Positions 37,568 through 47,028 of a stretch of 64,000 nucleotides of DNA are shown one piece after another. Within the stretch, counting starts at the first letter, position 1. Every line of letters begins with the position of its first letter. The stretch comes from an uncultured Granulosicoccaceae bacterium (GTDB lineage Bacteria; Pseudomonadota; Gammaproteobacteria; Granulosicoccales; Granulosicoccaceae): NCBI GenBank assembly GCA_938007995.1, contig CALLLW010000043.1:27384-91383 (forward strand). Direction: 5' to 3'. Below the pieces are notes generated by a model, which had not been told where the DNA came from, did no database searches, and saw only the letters and a program-made list of their open reading frames with translations. The translations under genes were made by a program, and so were the position numbers.

Positions 37568-38911
37568 ATGACCGCTACCCCAATAATATGCGCACTCGAC
37601 GGTGCATTGCTGAAAACCGATTTTAAATCGGAGCAAATACTTCACAGCATTAAAAATAATCTCGACCGGCTGATGTCTTCCAGGATTGATTTGCAGCGGC
37701 TTGAGCTGGAACGTGCGGATGCTTCCAGTAGTGATTTCAGCATTCCTATGAACCAGAGTGTCATTGATTTCCTCGAAATTGAGAAAGCCAGAGGCCGTCA
37801 GATTATCGTTGACACCGGCGAGGCGGTAAAAAACGTAGAAGAAATTCTGGTAAACAAAATTCCGTTCGACGAAATCATGGAATTGCAAAAGGACAGCCTA
37901 CCAGATAGCTACGATTACATTGGAAGCACAGGCACCAACAAAAAAATCTGGGCGCAGGCAGAAAATAAATATCTCGTGAGTTCAAACAGCCAGGCACCGG
38001 AAGGTTTTAGCGGGCATTTCAGTGAACCTGCTTCATCAAGCCTGTGGCAGACAATCAAAGCCATCAGGGCCTACCAGTGGTTAAAAAATCTGCTTGTTTT
38101 TGTTCCCGTTATAACTTCCCAGCAACTTTCAAATCCAACCGCTTTGACAAGCTCGATAATCATGTTTATCTGCTTTTCGGCGATCGCCTCGTTTGGCTAC
38201 ATTGTTAACGACTTACTGGACCTACAATCAGACCGGGCTCACACAACCAAGAGTCGCAGGCCTTTCGCCAGTGGCGCGCTGAGTGCGAAACAAGGGCTAG
38301 TAATCGGCATCTGCCTCTTACTGATTGCAATCGCAGGCTGCTTGTTTCTGCCCGCGCCTGCGAGCTGGGCACTGCTTGGCTACCTGTTTCTAACCATCAG
38401 TTACTCGATTTATTTAAAAACCAAGTTAATGATTGATGTCGTCTCTCTCGGGGGATTGTTTACACTGCGGGTGATTGGTGGCGCTGCCGCTATTCAGTCA
38501 GAGCTATCGTTCTACCTGCTGAGCTTTTCAATCTTTCTGTTTTCAAGTCTTGGCATGGTTAAGCGATTTGCCGAACTTCATAACCTACAAGCGGCTAACA
38601 AGTTGTCTGCGCGAGGTCGTGGCTATCGAGTTGAGGACATGGCTCCGGTTCGGATCATCGGCATCTCACTCGGGTACATGAGCGTTTTCATTATGGGGCT
38701 GTACATCAACAGTCCGCTGATCACCGAGTACTACAGCAACCCGAAAGTTATCTGGTTTCTCTTCCCACTCCTGACCTACTGGCTTGGGCGACTCTGGATT
38801 CTGGCTAACCGGGGTGAGGTCAATGAAGACCCGTTAATTTTCGCCCTTAAAGACAGCACCAGTCTGCTGGTTGCTGCGATCTCGGCAGTGATACTTCTGG
38901 CTGCAAACTGA
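37568..38911 (+). CDS. UbiA-family polyprenyl-phosphate phosphoribosyltransferase with inactive N-terminal HAD domain
   Basis: The C-terminal 290 residues are a multi-helix UbiA prenyltransferase with the Asp motif VNDLLDLQSDR and the KSRRPFASG block, followed by YLKTKLMIDV. In mycobacteria the equivalent (Rv3806c) joins phosphoribosyl pyrophosphate to decaprenyl phosphate. Residues 1-140 align to the HAD domain often fused to such proteins, but motif I reads CALDGALLKTD (nucleophile Asp replaced by Ala9) and the motif III region reads YIGSTGTNKKIW with the expected acids gone. It looks like a pseudophosphatase. A TTG at 37535 would overlap the previous gene; ATG 37568 is preferred. Confidence 0.85.
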   Translation: MTATPIICALDGALLKTDFKSEQILHSIKNNLDRLMSSRIDLQRLELERADASSSDFSIPMNQSVIDFLEIEKARGRQIIVDTGEAVKNVEEILVNKIPFDEIMELQKDSLPDSYDYIGSTGTNKKIWAQAENKYLVSSNSQAPEGFSGHFSEPASSSLWQTIKAIRAYQWLKNLLVFVPVITSQQLSNPTALTSSIIMFICFSAIASFGYIVNDLLDLQSDRAHTTKSRRPFASGALSAKQGLVIGICLLLIAIAGCLFLPAPASWALLGYLFLTISYSIYLKTKLMIDVVSLGGLFTLRVIGGAAAIQSELSFYLLSFSIFLFSSLGMVKRFAELHNLQAANKLSARGRGYRVEDMAPVRIIGISLGYMSVFIMGLYINSPLITEYYSNPKVIWFLFPLLTYWLGRLWILANRGEVNEDPLIFALKDSTSLLVAAISAVILLAAN

Positions 38912-39223
38912 GACACAAGCTGATTGATGAGTTCGTTGGCATCTCATCTCACTTGATCTTTGACGCCACAGCAAATTTACCCTTTCACCAACATCAGCAA
39001 GAATTGAACGCGCAGCAATTAAATTCAATGCGGCTGCCACGAAGTGTGAATGTGCTCGCCATTATATCTGTAGATCGCGAGCTAACACTGGCATCCAGGC
39101 TGTTATGGCAGGGGCGAATCACTACCGAGGCTTTGGCCAAAAAAAAGCCGGATATCGCGAAATACGAAATCCGGCTCATAATTCACATCCGGTACTTCTC
39201 AAGTACCGGTCGATTCGACTGGT
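38912..39223. other. Convergent intergenic region, 312 bp
   Basis: Lies between the UbiA gene and the export protein gene, which converge. It contains the terminator at 39139-39176. Overlapping frames here (123 and 68 residues) have no family features. Confidence 0.45.
39139..39176 (-). terminator. Rho-independent terminator of the export-protein gene
   Basis: Perfect 8-bp stem AGCCGGAT (39146-39153) and ATCCGGCT (39169-39176), loop of 15. The A run at 39139-39146 reads as a U run after the hairpin on the minus strand. It lies about 50 bases past the export-gene stop. Confidence 0.85.
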
Positions 39224-39787
39224 CTAGAAAAACCTCTCTTCGATCTCGATTACATCACCCGGCTCGATGGTTTGCGACATTTCAACACGATACCGGTTTC
39301 TGTCGCCGTTCACTTCTCTGGTAAGGAAGATCTTTCGTTTTGAGGCGCGGTCTGTCATACCGCCCGCCAGTGAAACCGCTTTTGCCAGAGTGAGTCCGGG
39401 TTCGTACCCATAGCTGCCTGGCCGGGCAACTTCGCCATCAACAAAAAACGAGCGGTACTGCTGGACTGTGATGTTCACCGAAGGATTCTTCAGGTAGCCA
39501 TCACGGAGCTTCTCAGTGATGTCATCGGTCAGCTGTTCCGGCGACTTGCCGGCGACTTCAATAGTACCCAGGTACGAATAGTTGATCGCTCCAGACTGAC
39601 CTACAGTGGCTTCCATGGTGAGGTCAGGCTCATCAAACACCTGGATAAAGATCCGGTCACCTGACTGAAGCGTGTACTGATCTGATACGCCCTGCTGTTG
39701 TGCCAGCGACTGACTTGCCAGACCAAAGGAGAGCAGCCCCACTGTCAGCCACATTATTGAATTCTTGAAGATATTGCTCATGCTCAC
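39224..39787 (-). CDS. Short polysaccharide export protein (OPX/Wza family)
   Basis: 187 residues with a signal peptide (hydrophobic 12-28, cleavage near SLAQ) and no lipobox Cys. The Poly_export domain begins YTLQSGDRIFIQVFDEPDLT and an SLBB-type domain follows (FFVDGEVARPGSYGYEPGLT). It lacks the C-terminal helix with which full-length Wza (~380 residues) crosses the outer membrane. Such short OPX proteins must rely on another outer-membrane pore; the beta-barrel gene just upstream on the same strand is the candidate. GTG 39787 is spaced best from the GGAAA ribosome binding site; ATG 39781 is the alternative. Confidence 0.9.
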   Translation of the reverse strand: MSMSNIFKNSIMWLTVGLLSFGLASQSLAQQQGVSDQYTLQSGDRIFIQVFDEPDLTMEATVGQSGAINYSYLGTIEVAGKSPEQLTDDITEKLRDGYLKNPSVNITVQQYRSFFVDGEVARPGSYGYEPGLTLAKAVSLAGGMTDRASKRKIFLTREVNGDRNRYRVEMSQTIEPGDVIEIEERFF

Positions 39788-40036
39788 AGGTTTCCTTTCA
39801 TTTAAACCTTAAAAAATAGCCCGCTGGAGGCGTCCCTGATCCCCACCGAAGCAACCCCGGATGCTACCCGCTGCCACAGTCTAAATCTATGATCGATGAC
39901 AGAGTTTATAAATGAGAACGTAAAAATTTGCGACCTCGCACAGTCTATTAGAACCGACTTAATTAGGGCTTAACATCACCCGAGCTGCAACCTCCCAAAG
40001 CCCGGAAGTTCCGTGATTGTCAAGGCAGTGATTCTG

Positions 40037-41350
40037 TTAAATGGTTCCGTTCGCGGTTATGCCAACCACCGTGCGCTCGAAGTCTCTGACATCTGCACGG
40101 CCATCACGCGAGTCAATTAGTAGAAAACCCCCAACATCGAACCAGCGCCGGACATTGTAATTACCCTGGATACTAAATCTGACGGTACGGTCCTCGTCGT
40201 CATCGGTTGCGCTCAGGCCGATATTTTCATCCAGATCATCGTTGAGCAAGAAATCTAACCCGGTGGAAGTCGAAAACCGCTCTCGCCAAAAATGCACCCA
40301 GTCAACACCAAATGTGGTTGTTAGTGAGAGATCATCGTCAAAAACGCCGGTTTCTGTCTGCCTGCCACCGCTAAATGTCACCGTGGAGAAAGTCCTCGGG
40401 CGCCAGACAAGATTGATATCCCATGAAAGGAAGGTCAGATCGTCGCGAGTACCGCCTTCGAGAAAGTTTTCTGTCACGGCACTCACTGAGACAGAGCCCG
40501 AGGTTACCGATGTATCAGCGAATTCAGCACCAAAAGATAAACGCGTGATATCACGTTCCAGATTTTCAGCGACATCACCAGCACCGTTAAATCTGATTCC
40601 ATCGCGCACCTGATCGAAACCAACACCGGCAAAAAGCTGGGTTCGAGTCCCCACGCGATAGAAAAGCTGTGCAAAAGGTGCGATGGATGTTTCGCTGGTG
40701 GCATCCAGATTCGCGTTGCTGTCAGAACGCAGTTCTCTGTCCTGGAAGTTGAGCCCGGCCCTGAACTCCCCCCGAGCCTGCGACGCACCGTAGGCGAGCT
40801 GCGCGAAACCCCTGGTCCTCAACCAGTTGTCCGGGGAATCGATTGTGTTCAAAATATTCCGATTCACTGAAAGGCCGGTGCCCAATGGCTGATGTTGAAT
40901 GCTGCGTGATAGCGATACGTTGGCCCTCAAGCGACTCGTCACTTCCAAAAATCCATTTAACGATAATTCGTGGTCCTGATAGCTTGCAATGTCAGACGAC
41001 TGAGACAAAGGCAGGCAATCACCCGGCCTGACAACACCAGACTGTACCTGACAATAGTCTTCAAAATACTGGTAATAATTCCCGGAATAATTGAGCTCAA
41101 GCTGATTGTTGCGACGCCTCGCAAAATAACTCACCGACGGTTGCAAGCGCAGAAAGGCCGCCTCCTGAGACCCCTCATTTGCGCGCAAGGGATTGTTATC
41201 ATTACCGAACTCAAGACGCAAATGAGGCGCTATCGCCCCGCCTTCACCAAGCTCGTACACAGTGGGTTCTACCGCATTTGCAACAGGCCCGGCTAATCCC
41301 GCAACCAACAGCAGGCTGCAGCCAGCAGATTTTATTGTTTTGCTATCCAT
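40037..41350 (-). CDS. Outer-membrane beta-barrel protein of the polysaccharide locus
   Basis: 437 residues with a signal peptide (residues 1-26, cleavage near ANA). The rest is built from alternating hydrophobic/polar strands with aromatic girdles and short turns rich in Asp, Asn and Arg, as in the BBP2/EpsL-like barrels of exopolysaccharide operons. Repeated strand motifs such as QLELNYSGNYYQYF and RTQLFAGVGFDQVRDG are visible. It lies 249 bases upstream of the short export protein on the same strand. A role as the outer-membrane exit pore is inference. Confidence 0.8.
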   Translation of the reverse strand: MDSKTIKSAGCSLLLVAGLAGPVANAVEPTVYELGEGGAIAPHLRLEFGNDNNPLRANEGSQEAAFLRLQPSVSYFARRRNNQLELNYSGNYYQYFEDYCQVQSGVVRPGDCLPLSQSSDIASYQDHELSLNGFLEVTSRLRANVSLSRSIQHQPLGTGLSVNRNILNTIDSPDNWLRTRGFAQLAYGASQARGEFRAGLNFQDRELRSDSNANLDATSETSIAPFAQLFYRVGTRTQLFAGVGFDQVRDGIRFNGAGDVAENLERDITRLSFGAEFADTSVTSGSVSVSAVTENFLEGGTRDDLTFLSWDINLVWRPRTFSTVTFSGGRQTETGVFDDDLSLTTTFGVDWVHFWRERFSTSTGLDFLLNDDLDENIGLSATDDDEDRTVRFSIQGNYNVRRWFDVGGFLLIDSRDGRADVRDFERTVVGITANGTI

Positions 41351-41785
41351 TTTTTTCCAGGGATGATGTCAGTCGCGTTACGCTGGATGCACATATTGGA
41401 GTTTGCCAGCTGGTGGAAAATGTTCAACCAGAGAATGGCAAAAAAACGCCAGTTTTTGGTCTGTAGCACGGTAGGCTACTAATAGGCGCGGTGCGAGGGT
41501 AGCACGGAAAACCTATAATGTCAGTACGCTATATTTTTTTTGATGTCTCGTCATCTTACTCTACAACAAATTACTTATCTCAATTTGCAGTATATGCTTG
41601 GCTATCCGGCACAAGGAGAACAGCACGGCTGCAACCCTAATGATCTGCGCCTGCTCGATCAACAATTGGCTAATCAACACCGGGATGATCCACCTCAGGC
41701 TGTTACACAGCAGGTGACCCACCACAGTCAGATCCCTGCGCCATTACTATAACCTGAATTACTCATAACACTGCGATCCGCGAAT
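41351..41785. other. Divergent intergenic region, 435 bp
   Basis: Between the beta-barrel gene (minus) and the UDP-sugar dehydrogenase (plus). It must hold both promoters, but I could not pick a convincing pair of boxes. A 70-codon frame at 41540-41752 has no ribosome binding site and a Gln/His-rich composition; I do not call it. Confidence 0.4.
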
Positions 41786-43066
41786 ATGCTGCAAATTAAC
41801 CCCACAGATCAAATCGCGCTGGTAGGCCTTGGCTATGTTGGCTTGCCGCTGGCGGTCGAGTTTGGTAAGCATCGGCCTACCATAGGTTTCGACATACAGC
41901 CAGCACGAATACAACAACTTACACAGGGCATAGACAACACCCGGGAAGTCACCGCCGAAAATCTAAAAAACGCACAGCACCTGAGTTTTACCGATAACCC
42001 GGCGGAGCTCCGCGACAGCAAGATATTTATAGTGACTGTGCCAACGCCGGTCGATAAACACAAGCAGCCAAACCTCAAGCCATTGCTTGAAGCCAGTAAA
42101 GCAATCGGCGAAGTGATACAAAAAGGCAGTATCGTTATCTATGAATCGACAGTTTTTCCCGGCGCCACTGAGGAAGTTTGCGTTCCTTTAGTCGAACAGG
42201 TCTCGGGGCTTAAGTTTAATAAGGATTTTTTTGCAGGCTACAGCCCGGAGCGAATCAATCCGGGCGACAAAGAGCACCGCATTAATAACATCATCAAAAT
42301 AACCTCAGGCTCAACGCCTGAGGCTGCGGATGCTGTGGATTGTCTCTATCAGCAAATTGTGACTGTCGGAACACACAAAGCCAGCTCAATAAAGGTTGCA
42401 GAGGCAGCCAAGGTGATCGAAAACACTCAACGCGATCTTAACATCGCACTAATAAACGAACTGGCGCTGCTTTTCGATCAATTGAACATTGATACTCAGG
42501 AAGTATTAAACGCCGCAGGAACGAAATGGAATTTTCTGCCATTTAAACCCGGCCTGGTAGGCGGTCACTGCATCAGTGTTGATCCTTACTACCTAACCTA
42601 CAAAGCACAGGAAATCGGTTACCACCCGCAAATTATTTTATCCGGCAGGCGAATTAACGATCAGATGGGTCAGTTTGTGGCCGAAAGCGTGATTAAACTA
42701 ATGACCAAGCGGCGCATCCATGTTGTCGGTTCAAAAGTGCTGGTGCTTGGTTTAACTTTTAAAGAAAACTGCCCCGACCTACGCAACACGCGGGTGATTG
42801 ATATCGTCAGAACTCTTGAGCACTACAATGCATCAGTCGATGTTCACGATCCATGCGCAGATATTGAAGCTGCATACAATGAGTACCAAATAGAACTGCT
42901 ACCGACACTGCCTGCCAATCACTACGACGCAATTATTTTAGCAGTTGCACATGATGAAATTGTTGAACTTGGAATCAGCGAGATTCGAAAACTCGGCAAA
43001 CAGGAACATGTGCTTTACGATGTTAAAAGCATACTGCCGCAGTCAGAGGTCGATGCCAGACTTTAA
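41786..43066 (+). CDS. tviB: UDP-N-acetylhexosamine 6-dehydrogenase (TviB/WbpA type)
   Basis: NAD-dependent enzyme that oxidises C6 of a UDP-HexNAc to the uronic acid. The Rossmann motif [18 protein letters not shown], the [16 protein letters not shown] block and the [19 protein letters not shown] segment with the catalytic Cys are intact. The length of 426 is typical of TviB/WbpA. It indicates that the polymer contains an N-acetylhexosaminuronic acid. Its stop shares a TTAA with the stop of the convergent rfbD. Confidence 0.92.
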   Translation: MLQINPTDQIALVGLGYVGLPLAVEFGKHRPTIGFDIQPARIQQLTQGIDNTREVTAENLKNAQHLSFTDNPAELRDSKIFIVTVPTPVDKHKQPNLKPLLEASKAIGEVIQKGSIVIYESTVFPGATEEVCVPLVEQVSGLKFNKDFFAGYSPERINPGDKEHRINNIIKITSGSTPEAADAVDCLYQQIVTVGTHKASSIKVAEAAKVIENTQRDLNIALINELALLFDQLNIDTQEVLNAAGTKWNFLPFKPGLVGGHCISVDPYYLTYKAQEIGYHPQIILSGRRINDQMGQFVAESVIKLMTKRRIHVVGSKVLVLGLTFKENCPDLRNTRVIDIVRTLEHYNASVDVHDPCADIEAAYNEYQIELLPTLPANHYDAIILAVAHDEIVELGISEIRKLGKQEHVLYDVKSILPQSEVDARL

Positions 43067-43938
43067 GCCAATTGTCTTGAAAGCTGTTGAAGCGCCAAAC
43101 GCAAATTGGTGCGCCAGTGTGGCGCCGTAAAGCCCAGAGCATCCCATGTTGCGGTTTTATCCAGTACCGAGTTTGACGGGCGCTTAGCCGGTGTTGGAAA
43201 AGCGTTGGTGGTCAGCGGGCTAATTGGGATGGGCTTATCGAGAAGCTTAAGCGCGCACGCTTCCTCTTGAATTGCAACGGCAAAGTCATACCAGCTGGCC
43301 ACACCTGCATCTGTCCAGTGATGCATACCAAAAAGCTCTTTCTGCATGAAAGCCCAGCATGCCTCGGCCAAGCCAGCAACAAATGTTGGCGACCCGATCT
43401 GATCAGCAACAACACCTAACGACTCTTTTTCTTTCATTAAACGAAGCATCGTCATAACAAAGTTACTACCGCCGGCATCGTAGACCCAGGCGGTACGCAC
43501 AATGGTTGATTGCCTGGCATGAATGGCAAGCACCTCGGCCTCTCCATCTCTCTTTGTCACGCCATAAACACCGAGTGGATCTGTTTTATCATCTGCTAAA
43601 TAAGGCGCACCGTTTTTTCCGTTGAATACAAAATCTGTTGAAACATGGATCAACGGGATATTCAAAGCACTGGCTGATAACGCAAGGTTTGCCGGCCCAT
43701 CTGTGTTAGCTGCTTTTGCAGACTCAACATCTGTTTCTGCCTGATCAACTGCAGTGTAAGCCGCGGCATTTATAATACCGTCTGGTTTATTGGCATCAAA
43801 CCAATGTTCAACACTTTGCCTGTTGGAGATATCCAGCACTTGACGATCAGCAACAACCGTTTGATAACCATCAGGGCTGCAAGACACCAGTGCCTGGCCA
43901 AGCTGGCCCTTGGCACCTGTTATTAATATTTTTTTCAT
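43063..43938 (-). CDS. rfbD: dTDP-4-dehydrorhamnose reductase
   Basis: Last step of dTDP-L-rhamnose synthesis. [47 protein letters not shown] (catalytic Tyr/Lys) and [14 protein letters not shown] are all diagnostic. The length of 291 is standard. It lies 40 bases downstream of rfbC in the same minus-strand operon. Confidence 0.95.
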   Translation of the reverse strand: MKKILITGAKGQLGQALVSCSPDGYQTVVADRQVLDISNRQSVEHWFDANKPDGIINAAAYTAVDQAETDVESAKAANTDGPANLALSASALNIPLIHVSTDFVFNGKNGAPYLADDKTDPLGVYGVTKRDGEAEVLAIHARQSTIVRTAWVYDAGGSNFVMTMLRLMKEKESLGVVADQIGSPTFVAGLAEACWAFMQKELFGMHHWTDAGVASWYDFAVAIQEEACALKLLDKPIPISPLTTNAFPTPAKRPSNSVLDKTATWDALGFTAPHWRTNLRLALQQLSRQLA

Positions 43939-43978
43939 CGCGCTGATATGTTATTCATTATTGTCAGCTGCAGGCACA

Positions 43979-44527
43979 CTACTGAAAGTGATGCGCTACT
44001 GAAAAAGACAGCCCATTGGCATCTTTTTCTGACAAAGTTGGTGGGTTGCCATCAACCAGCGGCCAATCAATTCCGATTTCGGGGTCATCCCAGGCAATTG
44101 ATTGTTCAAATTCCGGTGCGTATAAGTCAGTGCACTTGTAAATGAAATCAGCCATCTCACTTATTACATAAAATCCGTGAGCCAGTTGCGCTGGAACCCA
44201 GAGCATTCTTTTGTTCGATTCACTCAGCTCAACCCCGACCCACTTGCCAAACGTCGGGGATGACTTTCGCAGATCCACTGCTACATCAAACACCGCACCG
44301 GAGGTTACTCTCACTAACTTGCCTTGCGTGTTTTTTGTTTGATAGTGCAGGCCGCGCAATATTCCCTGCGCTGATCTACTATGGTTATCCTGCACGAAGC
44401 TTGTTGGCAAATCGTTATCTGCAAACACCTCTTCATTCCAGGTTTCCATAAAAAAGCCACGATCATCACCAAAAACCGAAGGCTCAATGATTTTTACATC
44501 AGCGATTTCGGTATCTATCACTTTCAT
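43979..44527 (-). CDS. rfbC: dTDP-4-dehydrorhamnose 3,5-epimerase
   Basis: Cupin-fold epimerase of the dTDP-L-rhamnose route. The protein begins MKVIDTEIADVKIIEP at the ATG 44527; the longer open frame to 44635 is only an extension into the upstream gene. Conserved FFMETWNEE, FVQDNHSRSAQGILRGLHYQ (catalytic His) and WVPAQLAHGFYVIS are present. It has 182 residues. The start overlaps the end of the VanZ-like gene by 29 bases. Confidence 0.95.
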   Translation of the reverse strand: MKVIDTEIADVKIIEPSVFGDDRGFFMETWNEEVFADNDLPTSFVQDNHSRSAQGILRGLHYQTKNTQGKLVRVTSGAVFDVAVDLRKSSPTFGKWVGVELSESNKRMLWVPAQLAHGFYVISEMADFIYKCTDLYAPEFEQSIAWDDPEIGIDWPLVDGNPPTLSEKDANGLSFSVAHHFQ

Positions 44528-45716
44528 AGTAGTAGTCTTCTGTGTAATTCTCTTCTTCAAGGTAATCCTGCTCGAAGTGGAGTCCTTCCGGCCCAGGCTG
44601 TGGCTGTGGCTGTGGCGACTTTCTGCATAATCCAATTAACTCTGCCAAACCAATTCCAATCGCAAGGCCAACCAGCCCCCCGGCATTGTCTAGCAGCAGA
44701 TCACTTATGTGAGTAGTACGTCCGTGCACCAGGGTCTGCAACGCTTCGGTAACAACTGCAAACACGAAAATCGCGGCAGCCGCATAGTAGATTCCGCATC
44801 TTCGCCACAGCAAACCAGCAAAGAGCCCAAAACACATAAAAACCAAAAAATGGCCTAGTTTGCTGACTTCAGTACCAACAACTGCAACGCTACTCTCACC
44901 ATATAATCTGGATAAGAGCGTTCGCAGCGGCGTAAGGAAAGACTCAGGCAATACGCCAGCCAATTTTTGTGTTATCGCAGTCATTGCTGCCTCAGGCATC
45001 ATGGTGCCTACCAAAGCCATTATGACCATGATCGACAACGCCAAAATTTGCCACACACTAAAGGCTCTAACAAAAGTGTATAAAATGAAGCCAAGCAACA
45101 GAGCCCACGCAGCGATAATGATCAGACGTAGCCATTTGTAGGAATTCAGCTCGGTCAGACTCGACATCACAGGATCGCTGACAACAAACTCGCCGCCCGC
45201 TCTGTACAAGCGAGCTGAAAAATCAACGCTTGCCACTGATTCTGTAAGGAGCATATCTTCAGTGAAGGTGCTAGAGGGCTGTGTTCCACTGAGTGTAGTA
45301 ATCATCCTACTACCTATACGCTGACCACCTTCATCACGAAAAATAATCGAAATACTGGCAAGCGCCCAATTTTCTTCGCTGGCTGGCACAACATCATTAA
45401 CACCTACCGCATAACTAAACCGATAAAACGCCGGTGTATCAACTACTACATTTTGAAAGACAGCCTGACTTTTGCCCGGTTGGTTTTTTATTAGCAGCTG
45501 ATCATCATTAAATTCTACTAACTGGTCGCTTTCTTGTTGCCAGACCTCGCTGTCATCCGTAAATGAATCATTCTGCAGCATTTGCGCTTCTTGAACACCA
45601 AATCGATCGACAAACTGCGTTGCGATAAAAGTCAAAACGGACAGTAAAATCGCGACCGCCAAGACAGACCACCCGACTCTACCAACTACGCGTTCCTCGA
45701 GCACTGAATCATTCAC
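44499..45716 (-). CDS. VanZ-like membrane protein with N-terminal periplasmic domain
   Basis: 405 residues. A first helix lies near 17-38, followed by a probable periplasmic beta-rich domain (about 45-190), then a helix bundle with the VanZ-type C-terminal part: KLGHFLVFMCFGLFAGLLW and TEALQTLVHGRTTHISDLLLDNAGG. VanZ-like proteins are frequent in polysaccharide and exosortase loci, but their function is unclear. The C-terminal tail has Pro-Gln repeats and many acidic/Tyr residues. It starts with GTG, lies between rfbB and rfbC, and overlaps rfbC. Confidence 0.8.
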   Translation of the reverse strand: MNDSVLEERVVGRVGWSVLAVAILLSVLTFIATQFVDRFGVQEAQMLQNDSFTDDSEVWQQESDQLVEFNDDQLLIKNQPGKSQAVFQNVVVDTPAFYRFSYAVGVNDVVPASEENWALASISIIFRDEGGQRIGSRMITTLSGTQPSSTFTEDMLLTESVASVDFSARLYRAGGEFVVSDPVMSSLTELNSYKWLRLIIIAAWALLLGFILYTFVRAFSVWQILALSIMVIMALVGTMMPEAAMTAITQKLAGVLPESFLTPLRTLLSRLYGESSVAVVGTEVSKLGHFLVFMCFGLFAGLLWRRCGIYYAAAAIFVFAVVTEALQTLVHGRTTHISDLLLDNAGGLVGLAIGIGLAELIGLCRKSPQPQPQPGPEGLHFEQDYLEEENYTEDYYYESDRYRNR

Positions 45717-45816
45717 TTAGTTATCTACCAAAAAGTTACAACACAATGGCGCAAGTGTAACTCAACATCAGCACGCTGAACTGTCGTATTAATGCCAACA
45801 ATCGATAAGCAGCCAC

Positions 45817-46899
45817 TCATGCAGCCTTCAGCTGAGCTGCTTGACGAAGAGGCTCCCACCAGGCGGGATTTTCCAGATACCAGTCTATGGTCTTCGCAAT
45901 ACCCGATTCAAAAGTCTCAGCTGGTTGATAATCGAGCTCGGCATTAGCTTTGTCCGGGTTGATAGCATAGCGTCGGTCATGCCCGCGACGATCTTCAACG
46001 TACTGGATTAAATCCGCGCTTTTCCTCCCGTTTACTACAGGCGCCAGCGGAAATTGTTGACACAAATCGGGCTGTGCCTGCAGTCTGCTATCTACTTCCC
46101 TGCACAGCAGATTAACAATATCAATATTCGCCCACTCGTTAATACCACCAATGTTGTAGGTCTCTCCAATGACACCTTTTCGAATCACTTTGTCGATGCC
46201 ACGAGCATGATCATCCACATACAACCAATCACGAATTTGCTGCCCGTCTCCATAAATCGGTAGAGGCTGATTATTGAGTATGTTTGTAATTATCAACGGA
46301 ATCAGTTTTTCCGGAAAATGATACGGCCCGTAGTTATTCGAACAGTTGCTGGTAGTTACCTGCAACCCAAAAGTATGCAGATAAGATCTCACCAGGTGAT
46401 CAGACGCGGCCTTGCTTGCAGAGTATGGCGAGTTCGGTGCGTACTGGGTGGTCTCACTGAAAGCGGGATCATTTGGACCTAACGCGCCATAGACTTCATC
46501 AGTAGATACGTGATGGAAGCGATGCTCAGAGACGCTACCTTCATCAATCCAGACCTGTCGCGCAGCCTTCAGCAGACTGTGAGTTCCGATAACATTGGTT
46601 TCAATGAACACATCCGGACCACTGATGGATCGGTCTACATGACTTTCAGCGGCAAAGTGCACCAGTGTGTCTATATCTTGCTCGCGGAGAATTTTTTCTA
46701 CCAGCGCCTGATCTTTGATATCGCCCTGCACGAAACAGAAGTCAGGATTGCTCTCCAGCTCCTGCAGACTTGCCAGATTGCCCGCATAGGTGAGCGCGTC
46801 GAGCACCACAAGTTTGTCACCACCATATTCACGCAACCAGTAGTGCGCAAAATTCGCCCCGATAAAACCTGCGCCACCTGTAACCAGTAGCTTCTTCAT
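45817..46899 (-). CDS. rfbB: dTDP-glucose 4,6-dehydratase
   Basis: Makes dTDP-4-keto-6-deoxyglucose. The ATG at 46899 gives the usual N-terminus MKKLLVTGGAGFIGANF; the extra 17 codons upstream are not conserved. FAAESHVDRSI, HVSTDEVYGALG and YSASKAASDHLVR (catalytic Tyr/Lys) are all present. The protein is 360 residues, standard length. rfbC and rfbD follow downstream after the VanZ-like gene; rfbA (thymidylyltransferase) is not in the window. Confidence 0.95.
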   Translation of the reverse strand: MKKLLVTGGAGFIGANFAHYWLREYGGDKLVVLDALTYAGNLASLQELESNPDFCFVQGDIKDQALVEKILREQDIDTLVHFAAESHVDRSISGPDVFIETNVIGTHSLLKAARQVWIDEGSVSEHRFHHVSTDEVYGALGPNDPAFSETTQYAPNSPYSASKAASDHLVRSYLHTFGLQVTTSNCSNNYGPYHFPEKLIPLIITNILNNQPLPIYGDGQQIRDWLYVDDHARGIDKVIRKGVIGETYNIGGINEWANIDIVNLLCREVDSRLQAQPDLCQQFPLAPVVNGRKSADLIQYVEDRRGHDRRYAINPDKANAELDYQPAETFESGIAKTIDWYLENPAWWEPLRQAAQLKAA

Positions 46900-47028
46900 A
46901 TTCCGACTCTCACCATGCTGTGTTCCACAATTCACAACAGCACGATTCAAACCAGAAAAACCAATCAGTTCACTAAAACAATTGCAGTGCCGGAAAACAG
47001 TCGCAAACCCGTGCCTGGCAATGCAGTG

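Noticed and set aside
41540..41752. 70-codon frame upstream of the UDP-sugar dehydrogenase
   Set aside because: No ribosome binding site, Gln/His-rich low-complexity composition and no family feature.
43063..43066. Shared TTAA giving both convergent stop codons of the dehydrogenase and rfbD
   Set aside because: A neat 4-base overlap of convergent genes, but common in compact genomes and without functional meaning.
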